The translations under genes were made by a program, and so were the position numbers. Below, piece after piece: positions 1 through 7,500 of a stretch of DNA of 64,000 nucleotides. Each line of letters starts with the position of its first letter. Position 1 is the first letter of the stretch. The DNA is taken from assembly GCF_902497555.1 (NCBI RefSeq), contig NZ_CABVGP010000001.1:1054001-1118000 (forward strand), read 5' to 3'. Source of the DNA: Amycolatopsis camponoti. Its GTDB lineage: Bacteria; Actinomycetota; Actinomycetes; Mycobacteriales; Pseudonocardiaceae. The notes below the pieces were generated by a model. It was given only the letters and a program-made list of their open reading frames with translations. It did not search any database and was not told the DNA's origin.

Positions 1-1
1 C

Positions 2-97
2 GGCAACGGCCGGTGGATCGACACCTACATCTGCGGGCTCATCCCCACCGGCACCACGCCGGGCAGCTGCCTGCCGCCCAAGAACGGGGGACGCTGA
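2..97 (+). CDS. mceC: MCE-family protein, C-terminal end only (MceC position)
   Basis: Only the last 31 codons are present; the gene begins upstream of the window. The tail carries two cysteines (CGLIPTGTTPGSCLPP), the Cys/Pro-rich end usual for Mce substrate-binding proteins of actinomycete lipid importers. Its TGA overlaps the ATG of the next gene (ATGA at 97). By the conserved order yrbEA-yrbEB-mceABCDEF, and because a lipoprotein MceE and an MceF follow, this is most likely MceC. The name rests on position; the fragment is too short for independent family assignment. Confidence 0.7.
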   Translation, partial: GNGRWIDTYICGLIPTGTTPGSCLPPKNGGR

Positions 98-1095
98 TGG
101 CGCACCAGCTCATCGACCTGGGAGCCCGGGCGCGACGCCGGACGCGGCTGCGGGCGCTCACGCTCGGCGTCGTGCTCGCGCTCGTGGTCTCGGCCGTCTG
201 GCCACTCGCGACCCGGCCCGCCGAGCGCACGCTGACCGCGTACTTCGCCGCCGCTGTCGGCATCTACGCGAACTCGGACGTCCGCGTCCTCGGCGTCGCG
301 ATCGGTTCGGTGTCCAAAGTGGAACCGAACGGCACCGACGTCAAGGTGACCATGACGCTCAAGCCCGACGTCCAGCTGCCGGCCGAAGCCGGGGCCGTCG
401 TCATCACGCCGAGCCTGGTCGCCGACCGGTACGTGCAGATCACTCCCGTCTACCGGGGCGGGCCGCAGCTGGCCGACGGCGCGTCGATCCCGCGCGAGCG
501 CACCGCGACCCCGGTCGAGGTCGACGACCTGCTCCACAGTCTCAACCAGCTGATGACGGCGCTCGGCCCGCAGGGAGCCAACAAGGACGGCGCGGTCAGC
601 GAGGTCCTGACCAAGTCGGCGGAGTACCTGAACGGCAACGGCCGGACCATCGGCACGGCGATCAAGAACCTCGGCGAGTTCGCCCGCGCGGCGAGCGACT
701 CCAAGGACGACCTGTTCGGTTCCGTCGACAACATCAGCAAGTTCACCGCGATGCTCGCCGCCAACGACGGGCAGGTCAAGCAGGCCATCTCGCAGATCGC
801 GTCGCTCAGCGAGGTGCTGGCCGACCAGCGCGACCAGTTCTCCGGCGCGCTGACCGAGCTGACCCAGGCACTGAGCGTCGTCCAGGGGTTCATCAAGGAC
901 AACCGCGGCAAGGTCCGGTCGAACGTGGACAAGCTGGCCGACGTCACGAAGGTGCTGGTGAACCAGAAGGACTCCCTCGCCGAAGCCCTCCAAGCGGCCC
1001 CGAACGCCCTGACGAACCTGCTGGCCGCCTACGACCAGGCGAACGGGACGATCGACGGCCGCGGCAACCTCCTCGAGTTCCCGGAGCCGAAATGA
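97..1095 (+). CDS. mceD: MCE-family protein MceD
   Basis: 332-aa member of the MCE/MlaD superfamily, a secreted substrate-conducting subunit of an Mce importer of lipids or sterols. An N-terminal membrane anchor (about residues 18-40) is followed by the MlaD beta domain (roughly 45-125, with VRVLGVAIGSVSKVE and a VADRYVQITPVY strand) and a long helical region rich in Gln/Asn/Asp to the C-terminus, as usual for Mce proteins. An in-frame start farther upstream exists, but ATG 97 is preferred because it gives the 4-nt ATGA coupling with MceC and a normal anchor. It overlaps mceE by 4 nt. The transported lipid cannot be told from sequence. Confidence 0.88.
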   Translation: MAHQLIDLGARARRRTRLRALTLGVVLALVVSAVWPLATRPAERTLTAYFAAAVGIYANSDVRVLGVAIGSVSKVEPNGTDVKVTMTLKPDVQLPAEAGAVVITPSLVADRYVQITPVYRGGPQLADGASIPRERTATPVEVDDLLHSLNQLMTALGPQGANKDGAVSEVLTKSAEYLNGNGRTIGTAIKNLGEFARAASDSKDDLFGSVDNISKFTAMLAANDGQVKQAISQIASLSEVLADQRDQFSGALTELTQALSVVQGFIKDNRGKVRSNVDKLADVTKVLVNQKDSLAEALQAAPNALTNLLAAYDQANGTIDGRGNLLEFPEPK

Positions 1096-2063
1096 AGTCC
1101 CTGGTCAAGGTCGTCGCGGTGGTGACGCTGGCGCTGGTCACCACCGGCTGCGGGCGCGGGGTCAGCGTCTACGACATCCCGCTGCCCGGCGGCGCCGCGC
1201 TCGGCGACCACCCGATCCACGTGACCGCGAGCTTCACGAACGTCCTCGACCTGGTGCCGCAGTCGGGCGTCAAGGTCAACGACGTGCCGGTCGGGCAGGT
1301 CGTCAAGGTCGAGCTGGCGCCCGACGGGCACAGCGCGTTCGTCGACCTGCTCCTCAACGGCGACGTCGACCTGCCGGGCAACGCCGTCGCGCGGCTGCGG
1401 CAGGCGAGCATCCTCGGCGAGAAGTTCGTCGAGCTGGCTCCGCCGGACGACGCGACGCCGTCGGGCCGGCTCCTCGACGGGGCGGCCATCCCGCTCGATC
1501 GGTCCACTTTGACGCCGGAGATCGAGGAGGTCTTCGGCGCGTTGTCGTTGCTGCTCAACGGCGGCGGCGTCGCGCAGATCCAGAACATCAGCCACCAGCT
1601 CAACGAAGCCCTCGGCGGCCGCGAAACCGCGGCGCGCAGCCTGCTGTCCAGTTTGGACGCCTTCGTCAAGGGCCTCGACGAGCACCGGACCGAGATCACC
1701 CGGGCCATCGAGAGCGTCAACAAGCTCGCGCGGACGTTGAACGCGCACACCGACCAGATCACCACGACGCTCAACGGCCTGACGCCCGGCATCGGCGTCC
1801 TCAACCAGCAGCGCGAGGCGCTGGTCGGGATGCTCAAGGCGCTGGACGGGCTGACGTCGGTCGCCGTCGACACGGTGAACCGCAGCAAGGACGACCTCGT
1901 CGCGGACCTCAAGGCCCTCGAACCGCTGCTGCGGAGACTGGCCGATTCGGGGGACAAGCTGCCGAAGGCGATGGAGATGATCTTCACCTTCCCGTTCCCG
2001 GACGCCGCGCTGGACGCCATCCGCGGCGATTACCTCAACGGGTTCCTCAAGGTGGGCCACTGA
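1092..2063 (+). CDS. mceE: MCE-family lipoprotein MceE (LprK type)
   Basis: 323 aa. The N-terminus is a lipoprotein signal with the lipobox VTTGC (Cys about residue 20), the mark of the MceE/LprK subunit in actinobacterial mce operons. The MlaD domain follows (about 38-115; GVKVNDVPVGQVVKVEL), then a helical region to about residue 300. It should be lipid-anchored to the outer face of the membrane and form part of the Mce channel. ATG 1092 overlaps the mceD stop, and the TGA overlaps the mceF start (TGATG). Confidence 0.9.
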   Translation: MKSLVKVVAVVTLALVTTGCGRGVSVYDIPLPGGAALGDHPIHVTASFTNVLDLVPQSGVKVNDVPVGQVVKVELAPDGHSAFVDLLLNGDVDLPGNAVARLRQASILGEKFVELAPPDDATPSGRLLDGAAIPLDRSTLTPEIEEVFGALSLLLNGGGVAQIQNISHQLNEALGGRETAARSLLSSLDAFVKGLDEHRTEITRAIESVNKLARTLNAHTDQITTTLNGLTPGIGVLNQQREALVGMLKALDGLTSVAVDTVNRSKDDLVADLKALEPLLRRLADSGDKLPKAMEMIFTFPFPDAALDAIRGDYLNGFLKVGH

Positions 2064-3169
2064 TGCTGACCCGGTTCGTGCGCGTGCAGGTGACGCTCTT
2101 CGTCGTCATCGCCGTGCTCGGCGTCGCCTACGTCGGCGCCACCTACGCGGGTCTCGACAAGGTGTTCTTCGACCGCGGTTACACGGTGAAGGCGCAGTTC
2201 CCGACCGGCGGCGGCATCTTCACGAACGCCGAGGTCACCTACCGCGGCGTGCCGATCGGCCGCGTCGGCGAGCTGCGGCTGACCGCGGCCGGGATGGAAG
2301 CCGACCTCGAGATCGACTCCGGCACCGCGCCGGTCCCGGCCGACACCGAGGCCGTCGTCGCCGACCGCTCGGCCGTCGGCGAGCAGTACGTCGACCTGCG
2401 CCCGCGCACGGACGGCGGGCCGAAACTGCGGGACGGCTCGGTGATCACGCAGGCCGACACGAAGATCCCGCTGCCGGTGGACGTCGTCTTGTCGACAGTG
2501 GACTCCTTCGCCAACTCCGTGCCCCAGCCGGCGCTGCGCACGGTCGTCGACGAGCTGTACGACGCGACGTCCGACGCCGGCCCGGCGCTCGACCAGCTCG
2601 TCGGCCGCGGCATCGAGTTCGTGCAGGCGGCGAGCGCGCACGTGGCGCCGCTGACCCGGTTCGTCACCGACGCGCACGTCGTGCTCGACACCCAGGTGCA
2701 GCAGGCCGGCGCGATCCGCAGCTTCGGTGCCAACGCGAAGCTGCTGGCGTCGACCTTGAAACAGTCCGACGGCGACCTGCGCACGCTCATCCCGGCGGTG
2801 CCCGCGGCGGCGAACGAGGTCGGCGCGCTGATCCGCGATTCCGGGCCGCAGCTGGGGGTGCTGCTGGCCAACCTGCTGACCACCGCGGACGTCCTCGAAG
2901 CGCGCCGGGGCGGGCTGCGGCAGCTGCTGATCACCGCGCCGCAGGCGGTCGCCGCCGGCACCGCGGTCATCCGGCCGGACGGCGCGCACTTCGGGCTGTC
3001 ACTGACCTTCTTCGATCCGCCGCCGTGCACCACCGGGTACACGACGCCGTACCACGACGGCCTCGACACCTCGGCCCGCCCGCTGAACACGGCCGCGCGC
3101 TGCGCGCTGCCGAAGGGCGACCCGACGAACGTGCGGGGTTCGCAGAACGCACCGGGAGGACGGCCGTGA
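2063..3169 (+). CDS. mceF: MCE-family protein MceF
   Basis: 368-aa last canonical Mce subunit. It has an N-terminal anchor (about 9-28), an MlaD domain (about 38-115; YRGVPIGRVGELRL, VGEQYVDLRP) and a helical region. The C-terminal tail has conserved cysteines (FDPPPCTTGY, RCALP) and ends RGSQNAPGG, close to the R(G)xQNAP ending typical of MceF. It overlaps the following Mce-associated gene by 4 nt (GTGA). It probably forms the channel with MceA-E, powered by YrbEAB and an ATPase encoded outside the window. Confidence 0.9.
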   Translation: MLTRFVRVQVTLFVVIAVLGVAYVGATYAGLDKVFFDRGYTVKAQFPTGGGIFTNAEVTYRGVPIGRVGELRLTAAGMEADLEIDSGTAPVPADTEAVVADRSAVGEQYVDLRPRTDGGPKLRDGSVITQADTKIPLPVDVVLSTVDSFANSVPQPALRTVVDELYDATSDAGPALDQLVGRGIEFVQAASAHVAPLTRFVTDAHVVLDTQVQQAGAIRSFGANAKLLASTLKQSDGDLRTLIPAVPAAANEVGALIRDSGPQLGVLLANLLTTADVLEARRGGLRQLLITAPQAVAAGTAVIRPDGAHFGLSLTFFDPPPCTTGYTTPYHDGLDTSARPLNTAARCALPKGDPTNVRGSQNAPGGRP

Positions 3170-3663
3170 AGATCTTCGTGTGGCTGGCCGCGGTCTTGGC
3201 GACCGCGGCGGCCGGGTGGTCGGGGTTCACCTGGTGGCAGGCGGCGCACGACGACGGCGTCGCGCGCGCGGTCGTCCGGGAGGACGCCCTGGGAGCCGGC
3301 CGGGCCGCCGTCGCCGGACTGACCACTTTGGACTACCGGCAGGCGGCGCCGGGGTACCAGCGCTGGCTCGACCTGTCGGGCGGCGCGCTGCACGACGAGC
3401 TGGCCGCCGATCGCCAGGGCAGCCTCGACCGGATCGCGCAGGCGAAGACCGTCACCACCGGCAAGGTGACCGACGCGGCGGTGACCGAAGTGGACACCGG
3501 CGCGGGCACGGCGAAGCTGATCGCGTCGGTCGAGCTGGTGGTGGCGCCCGACGGCGGGGACGCCGTGACGAAACGCAACCGGTTCCAGGCCGACCTGACC
3601 CGCGGCCCCGACGGCTGGCGGGTCACCGGCTTGGGACAGGTCCCGACCGGGGAGGCGCCATGA
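3166..3663 (+). CDS. Mce-associated membrane protein 1
   Basis: 165 aa with one N-terminal membrane segment (about 4-22) and an extracytoplasmic domain. The composition and the WRVTGLGQVP ending resemble the Mas (Mce-associated) proteins encoded after mceF, which are thought to stabilise the Mce complex. The GTG at 3166 is chosen because it is preceded by GGGAGGA at 6-7 nt spacing and overlaps the mceF stop; a longer in-frame reading upstream would duplicate coding sequence of mceF. It overlaps the next gene by 4 nt. Function is inferred from position and architecture. Confidence 0.8.
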   Translation: MKIFVWLAAVLATAAAGWSGFTWWQAAHDDGVARAVVREDALGAGRAAVAGLTTLDYRQAAPGYQRWLDLSGGALHDELAADRQGSLDRIAQAKTVTTGKVTDAAVTEVDTGAGTAKLIASVELVVAPDGGDAVTKRNRFQADLTRGPDGWRVTGLGQVPTGEAP

Positions 3664-4247
3664 CCGTGCCCACGAAGAAGCGTTCGGTGAAGGTCGCCGG
3701 CCGTCACCACGAGCCGGCGCCGGAGCTCCCGGAGGAGGAGGTGGCGGAACCCCGTCGCCGGGTGCCGTGGGTGGCCGTCGCGGTCGCCGTCGTGATGGCG
3801 GGGCTCGCGGTGTGGTTCACGCTGGAGGCGCGGAGCACGAACGCCGTCGTCACGCACAACACCGCGCTTTCCGACGTCGCGGGCACCGCGGACGCCGGGA
3901 AACAGGTCAGCGCCGCGCTCGGCACGCTGTTCTCCTACCGCTACGACGACCCGGCCAAGAACGAACGGGCGGCGAAGGATCTCCTCAGCGGTCCCGGGCT
4001 CGCGCAGTACGACCAGCTCTTCGGCCAGGTCCGCACGCTCGCCGCGGAGCAGAAGCTCGTGGTCACCTCGACCGCCGTCGCGTCCGGCGTGAAGCTGCTG
4101 GACGGCGACCGCGCGGCGCTGCTCGTGTTCCTCGACCAGACCGGCACGCGCGGCGACGGGCAGCACAGCACCGGTGCCGCCCAGTTGAGCGTCACGGCCG
4201 AACGCGTGGCCGGGAAGTGGCGCGTCACCGGGATGTCCGCCGCGTGA
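3660..4247 (+). CDS. Mce-associated membrane protein 2
   Basis: 195 aa. A charged N-terminal cytoplasmic segment (residues 1-38, rich in K/R/E/P) precedes one membrane helix (about 40-58, VPWVAVAVAVVMAGLAVWF) and an extracytoplasmic domain ending WRVTGMSAA, similar in plan to the preceding protein. It is the last tightly coupled gene of the mce operon: ATG 3660 overlaps the upstream TGA, and about 140 nt without coding evidence follow. Likely role: accessory subunit of the Mce importer, inferred from operon context. Confidence 0.8.
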   Translation: MTVPTKKRSVKVAGRHHEPAPELPEEEVAEPRRRVPWVAVAVAVVMAGLAVWFTLEARSTNAVVTHNTALSDVAGTADAGKQVSAALGTLFSYRYDDPAKNERAAKDLLSGPGLAQYDQLFGQVRTLAAEQKLVVTSTAVASGVKLLDGDRAALLVFLDQTGTRGDGQHSTGAAQLSVTAERVAGKWRVTGMSAA

Positions 4248-4323
4248 CTATCACGGTGACAACACGTGGTGCCCGTGCCGCAGTGAGCGAAATGACAAAG
4301 TATTTCCGCGCATTCCCGGGTCG

Positions 4324-4353
4324 TTGACAGGGATTCAACGGGGGAAATACGGT
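4324..4353 (+). promoter_or_regulatory. Candidate promoter for small ORF and PKS-like gene
   Basis: TTGACA (4324-4329), an 18-nt spacer and TACGGT (4348-4353, fits TAnnnT) resemble a housekeeping-sigma promoter. It lies about 40 nt before the small ORF at 4392 and would start a new transcript after the mce operon. Recognised by eye only. Confidence 0.45.
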
Positions 4354-4391
4354 GAATCACCGGCCCGCCGCGAGAAATGCGCGAGGAATCC

Positions 4392-4532
4392 ATGCTCACG
4401 AGTTCTGAACGGGTCTTCGGCGAAGCTGCCGCGCTTTCCCTCCGGGACACCGGTGGGCATGGGGTGGTCGATATCGTCGAAGAACCCGCCCGGTACCCCG
4501 GCGTCCGGCTCATCCCGGACGGCCGGCGATGA
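4392..4532 (+). CDS. Small ORF (46 aa) coupled to the PKS-like gene
   Basis: I do not recognise this peptide. It starts MLTSSERVFGEAAALS and ends VRLIPDGRR. Support for translation: ATG 4392 is preceded by GAGGA at a short but usable spacing (about 4-5 nt), and its TGA (4530-4532) overlaps the ATG of the PKS-like gene (ATGA at 4529), the same coupling used through the mce operon. It is soluble and mildly acidic, with no signal peptide or cysteines. It could be a small partner of the megaenzyme or only a leader ORF that delivers ribosomes to it. Confidence in translation is moderate; the function is unknown. Confidence 0.5.
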   Translation: MLTSSERVFGEAAALSLRDTGGHGVVDIVEEPARYPGVRLIPDGRR

Positions 4533-7500
4533 CCGGCCCCGGTGAGCTGCGCCGGTGGCTCACCGAGCGGATCGCCGGGCTCACCGGTGTCGCACCGGAG
4601 CACCTCGACGCACGCGTCCCGTTGGCCGAGCTGGGCTTGTCGTCACGGGACGCGGTGACCGTCGCGGCCGAACTCGGTGAGCGGCTCGGCCGCGAACCCG
4701 ATCTCGGCTTGCTCGGACGGCATCCGTCGATCGCCGCGCTGGTCACGGCGCTGGCCGGACCGGATACCCGGCCGCGGACCGCGGAGCCCGTGGCCGTGCT
4801 CGGCGTCGGCTGCCGGCTGCCGGGCGGCATCGAGTCGGCGGACCAGCTGTGGCACGCGTTGCTGACCGGCGCCGACGTCACCGGGCCGCCGCCCGACCCC
4901 CGTCCGGGCGACTTCCTCTCCGACGTCAACGGGTTCGACGCGGCGTTCTTCGGGTTCGACGCGGCCGAGGCAGCGGCGATGGACCCGCGCCGGCGGTTCC
5001 TCCTGGAGACGACGTGGGCGGCACTGGAGCACGCCGGTATCGCGCCCGGCACCCTGCGCGGCAGCCGGACGGGAGTGTTTGTCGGGGCTTCGGCCGCGGA
5101 CCACGCGCTGTTCGCGGCGTCGATGATCGCGAACGGGGTGTCGGAGCGGTTCGACCTGCGCGGGCCCAGCGTGGTGGTGGATACGGCAGGGTCGTCGGCG
5201 CTGGTGGCCGTCCACCAGGCGGTTCGAGCGTTGGCCGCGGGCGAGGCGGACCTGACGCTGGCTGCCGGGGTCCAGGTGCTGTCCCCACCACCGCGCGACG
5301 GCACGGTGTACGGCGAGGGGTGCGGGGTGGTGGTGCTGAAGCGGCTCACCGACGCCCGCAGGGACGCGGACCGGGTATTGGCCGTGATCCGCGGCAGCGC
5401 GACGGGCTGGGCCGCCCAGGAGCAGATCTTGGCCGACGCTCATGCTGTCGCCGGGTCGAGCTTGTCTACTGTGGACTATGTCGAGACGCAGGGAGGCTCG
5501 GCCGAGGCGCAGGCTCTCGCCCGAAACCGCTCTCTGCAGCGGCCCATGCTGGTCGGTTCGATGTCGGGCAGCTTCGGTGATCTCGGCGCGGCATCGGGGA
5601 TCGTCGGGTTGATCAAGGTGGTGCTGGCCCTGTGGCACGACCGGCTCCCGCCATCGCGGGTCCGGTTGCCGAGTGGGAACGAGCCCGCGACGGGGCACGA
5701 TCAGTTCGTGCCGTCGCCGGGTCCGCCAGCCAACACGGCTGAACTCGCGGCTGGGCGCGCTCGGCTCGGGCCCGCACCTGGTCGTGACCGCCACCCGAGG
5801 GCCTCGCCCGGCGACTCGCCTCGGCTGTCCCCTGTGGACAAATCCACCGGCTGGCCCCGATACGCCGGAACCGCGCGCGCCGGTGTTTCGGCTTCCGGGG
5901 CCGGTGGCAGCGGAGCACACGTCGTCGTCGAGGAATGGCCGAAACCGCTGGAACCCGCCACTCCGGGCTCGCGGTGGAACGGCCGGCCGCAGGTCTTCAC
6001 CGTCTCGGCCCGGTCGGAATCCGCCCTGCGGCGGCGGGCCGGCGACCTGGCGGACTGGCTCGCCGGGCCCGGCCGTGTCACCGCCCCGGGTGACCTCGCC
6101 GCCGCGCTCGCCCGGCGGCGGGAACACCTGCCTCTGCGGGCCGCTGTTGTCACGTCGTCGCGGGCCGCGCTGGTGGCGGGCCTGCGCGCCCTCGCCGACG
6201 GTGGGACCACGAAGGACGTCGTGCGGGGCACGGCCGGTCAAGTGCCGCCGCGCCCGGTCTTCGTGTTCTCGGGCGCCGGGGCGCAGTGGCCCGCCATGGG
6301 ACGGCGGATGCTGGGCGCCGAGCCCGAATTCCGGGCCGCGGTGGGCGCGCTCGAACCGTTGTTCCTGGCCAAAGCCGGTTTCTCGCTGCGGGGCGCGTTG
6401 CGCCGGCCGTTCGGTGATCCCGCCGTGGTGCCGCCGCTCGTGTTCGGCCTGCAGGTCGCCCTGGCCGGGTGGTGGCGAGCGCACGGCGTCGAGCCCGCTG
6501 CCGTGCTCGGGCATTCGGCCGGTGAGATAGCGGCGGCCGTCGTGGCCGGCGCGCTCGACGCCGGCGCCGGGCTCGACATCGTCGTCAGCCGGGCGAACCT
6601 GCTCTCGCAGCTGCCCGCCGGGACGATGGCCGTCGTCGAGCTGTCCGCCGCCGAGGTGCGCGCGCTGGACTTTCCGGGCATCACGGTCGTCGAGCACGCG
6701 TCGCCGGCGCAATGCACGGTCGCCGGCACCGCCGAGGACCTCGCCGTGCTCGTATCCCATGTGGACGGACTCGGCCGATGGGCTCGCCGGCTGGCCGGAA
6801 CCACGAACTCCGCCGCCGTCGAAACGATTCTGGACCGGTTCCGGGCCGGGCTCGGCGACCTGCGGCCACGACCACCCGAGACGGCCTACTACACGAGCGT
6901 GCTCGACGACCCGCGTGCGACACCCGCGTTCGACGCCGGTTACTGGATGGCCAACCTGCGGCGTCCGGTCCGGTTCACCCAAGCCGTCGCCGCCGCCGTC
7001 GCCGACGGGCACCGGTGGTTCGTCGAGGTCTCACCGCACCCGATCGCGCTGCCCGCCGTCGAGCAGACGGCCGGGAGCGTCCGGACGCTGCCCACCCTGA
7101 GCCGGCGCGACGGCGAAGAAAACGCTTTCGCACGTTCCCTGGCCGAACTGCACACCGCCGGGCACCCGGCGGTGCTCGATCGGCGGTACCCGGAGGCGCC
7201 GGTGCTCGACCTGCCCCCACCCCCTTGGGAGCGCCGGACGTTCCGGCCACGGCCGGCCGGCCATCCGCTGCCCGGCGCCCGCGTCGAGGTGCCCGACGAG
7301 GGGCGCCACCTGTGGCAGACGACGATCGTCGCTGAAGAGCTGGACGAGCACCGGGCGCACGACGTCCCGGTCTTCCCGGCGGCCGGGTTCCTGGAGCTGG
7401 TCCTGGCCGGCGCCCGGGAGCGGTTCGGCACCGGAAGCGTCCGCGTCGACGGTCTCGAGGTGCACCGGATGCTCGCGGTGACCGGGGAAACGGTGCTCAG

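Noticed and set aside
1029..2060. Minus-strand frame opposite mceE.
   Set aside because: Val/Arg/Asp-rich shadow with no domain; the plus strand encodes a clear Mce protein.
5161..5210. KSQ-type loading ketosynthase.
   Set aside because: KSQ has Gln in place of Cys with the His residues kept; here Gly replaces Cys and both His are lost.
4643..7012. Long minus-strand open frame opposite the PKS-like gene.
   Set aside because: Low-complexity Arg/Gly/Pro protein without domains; typical antisense shadow in GC-rich DNA.
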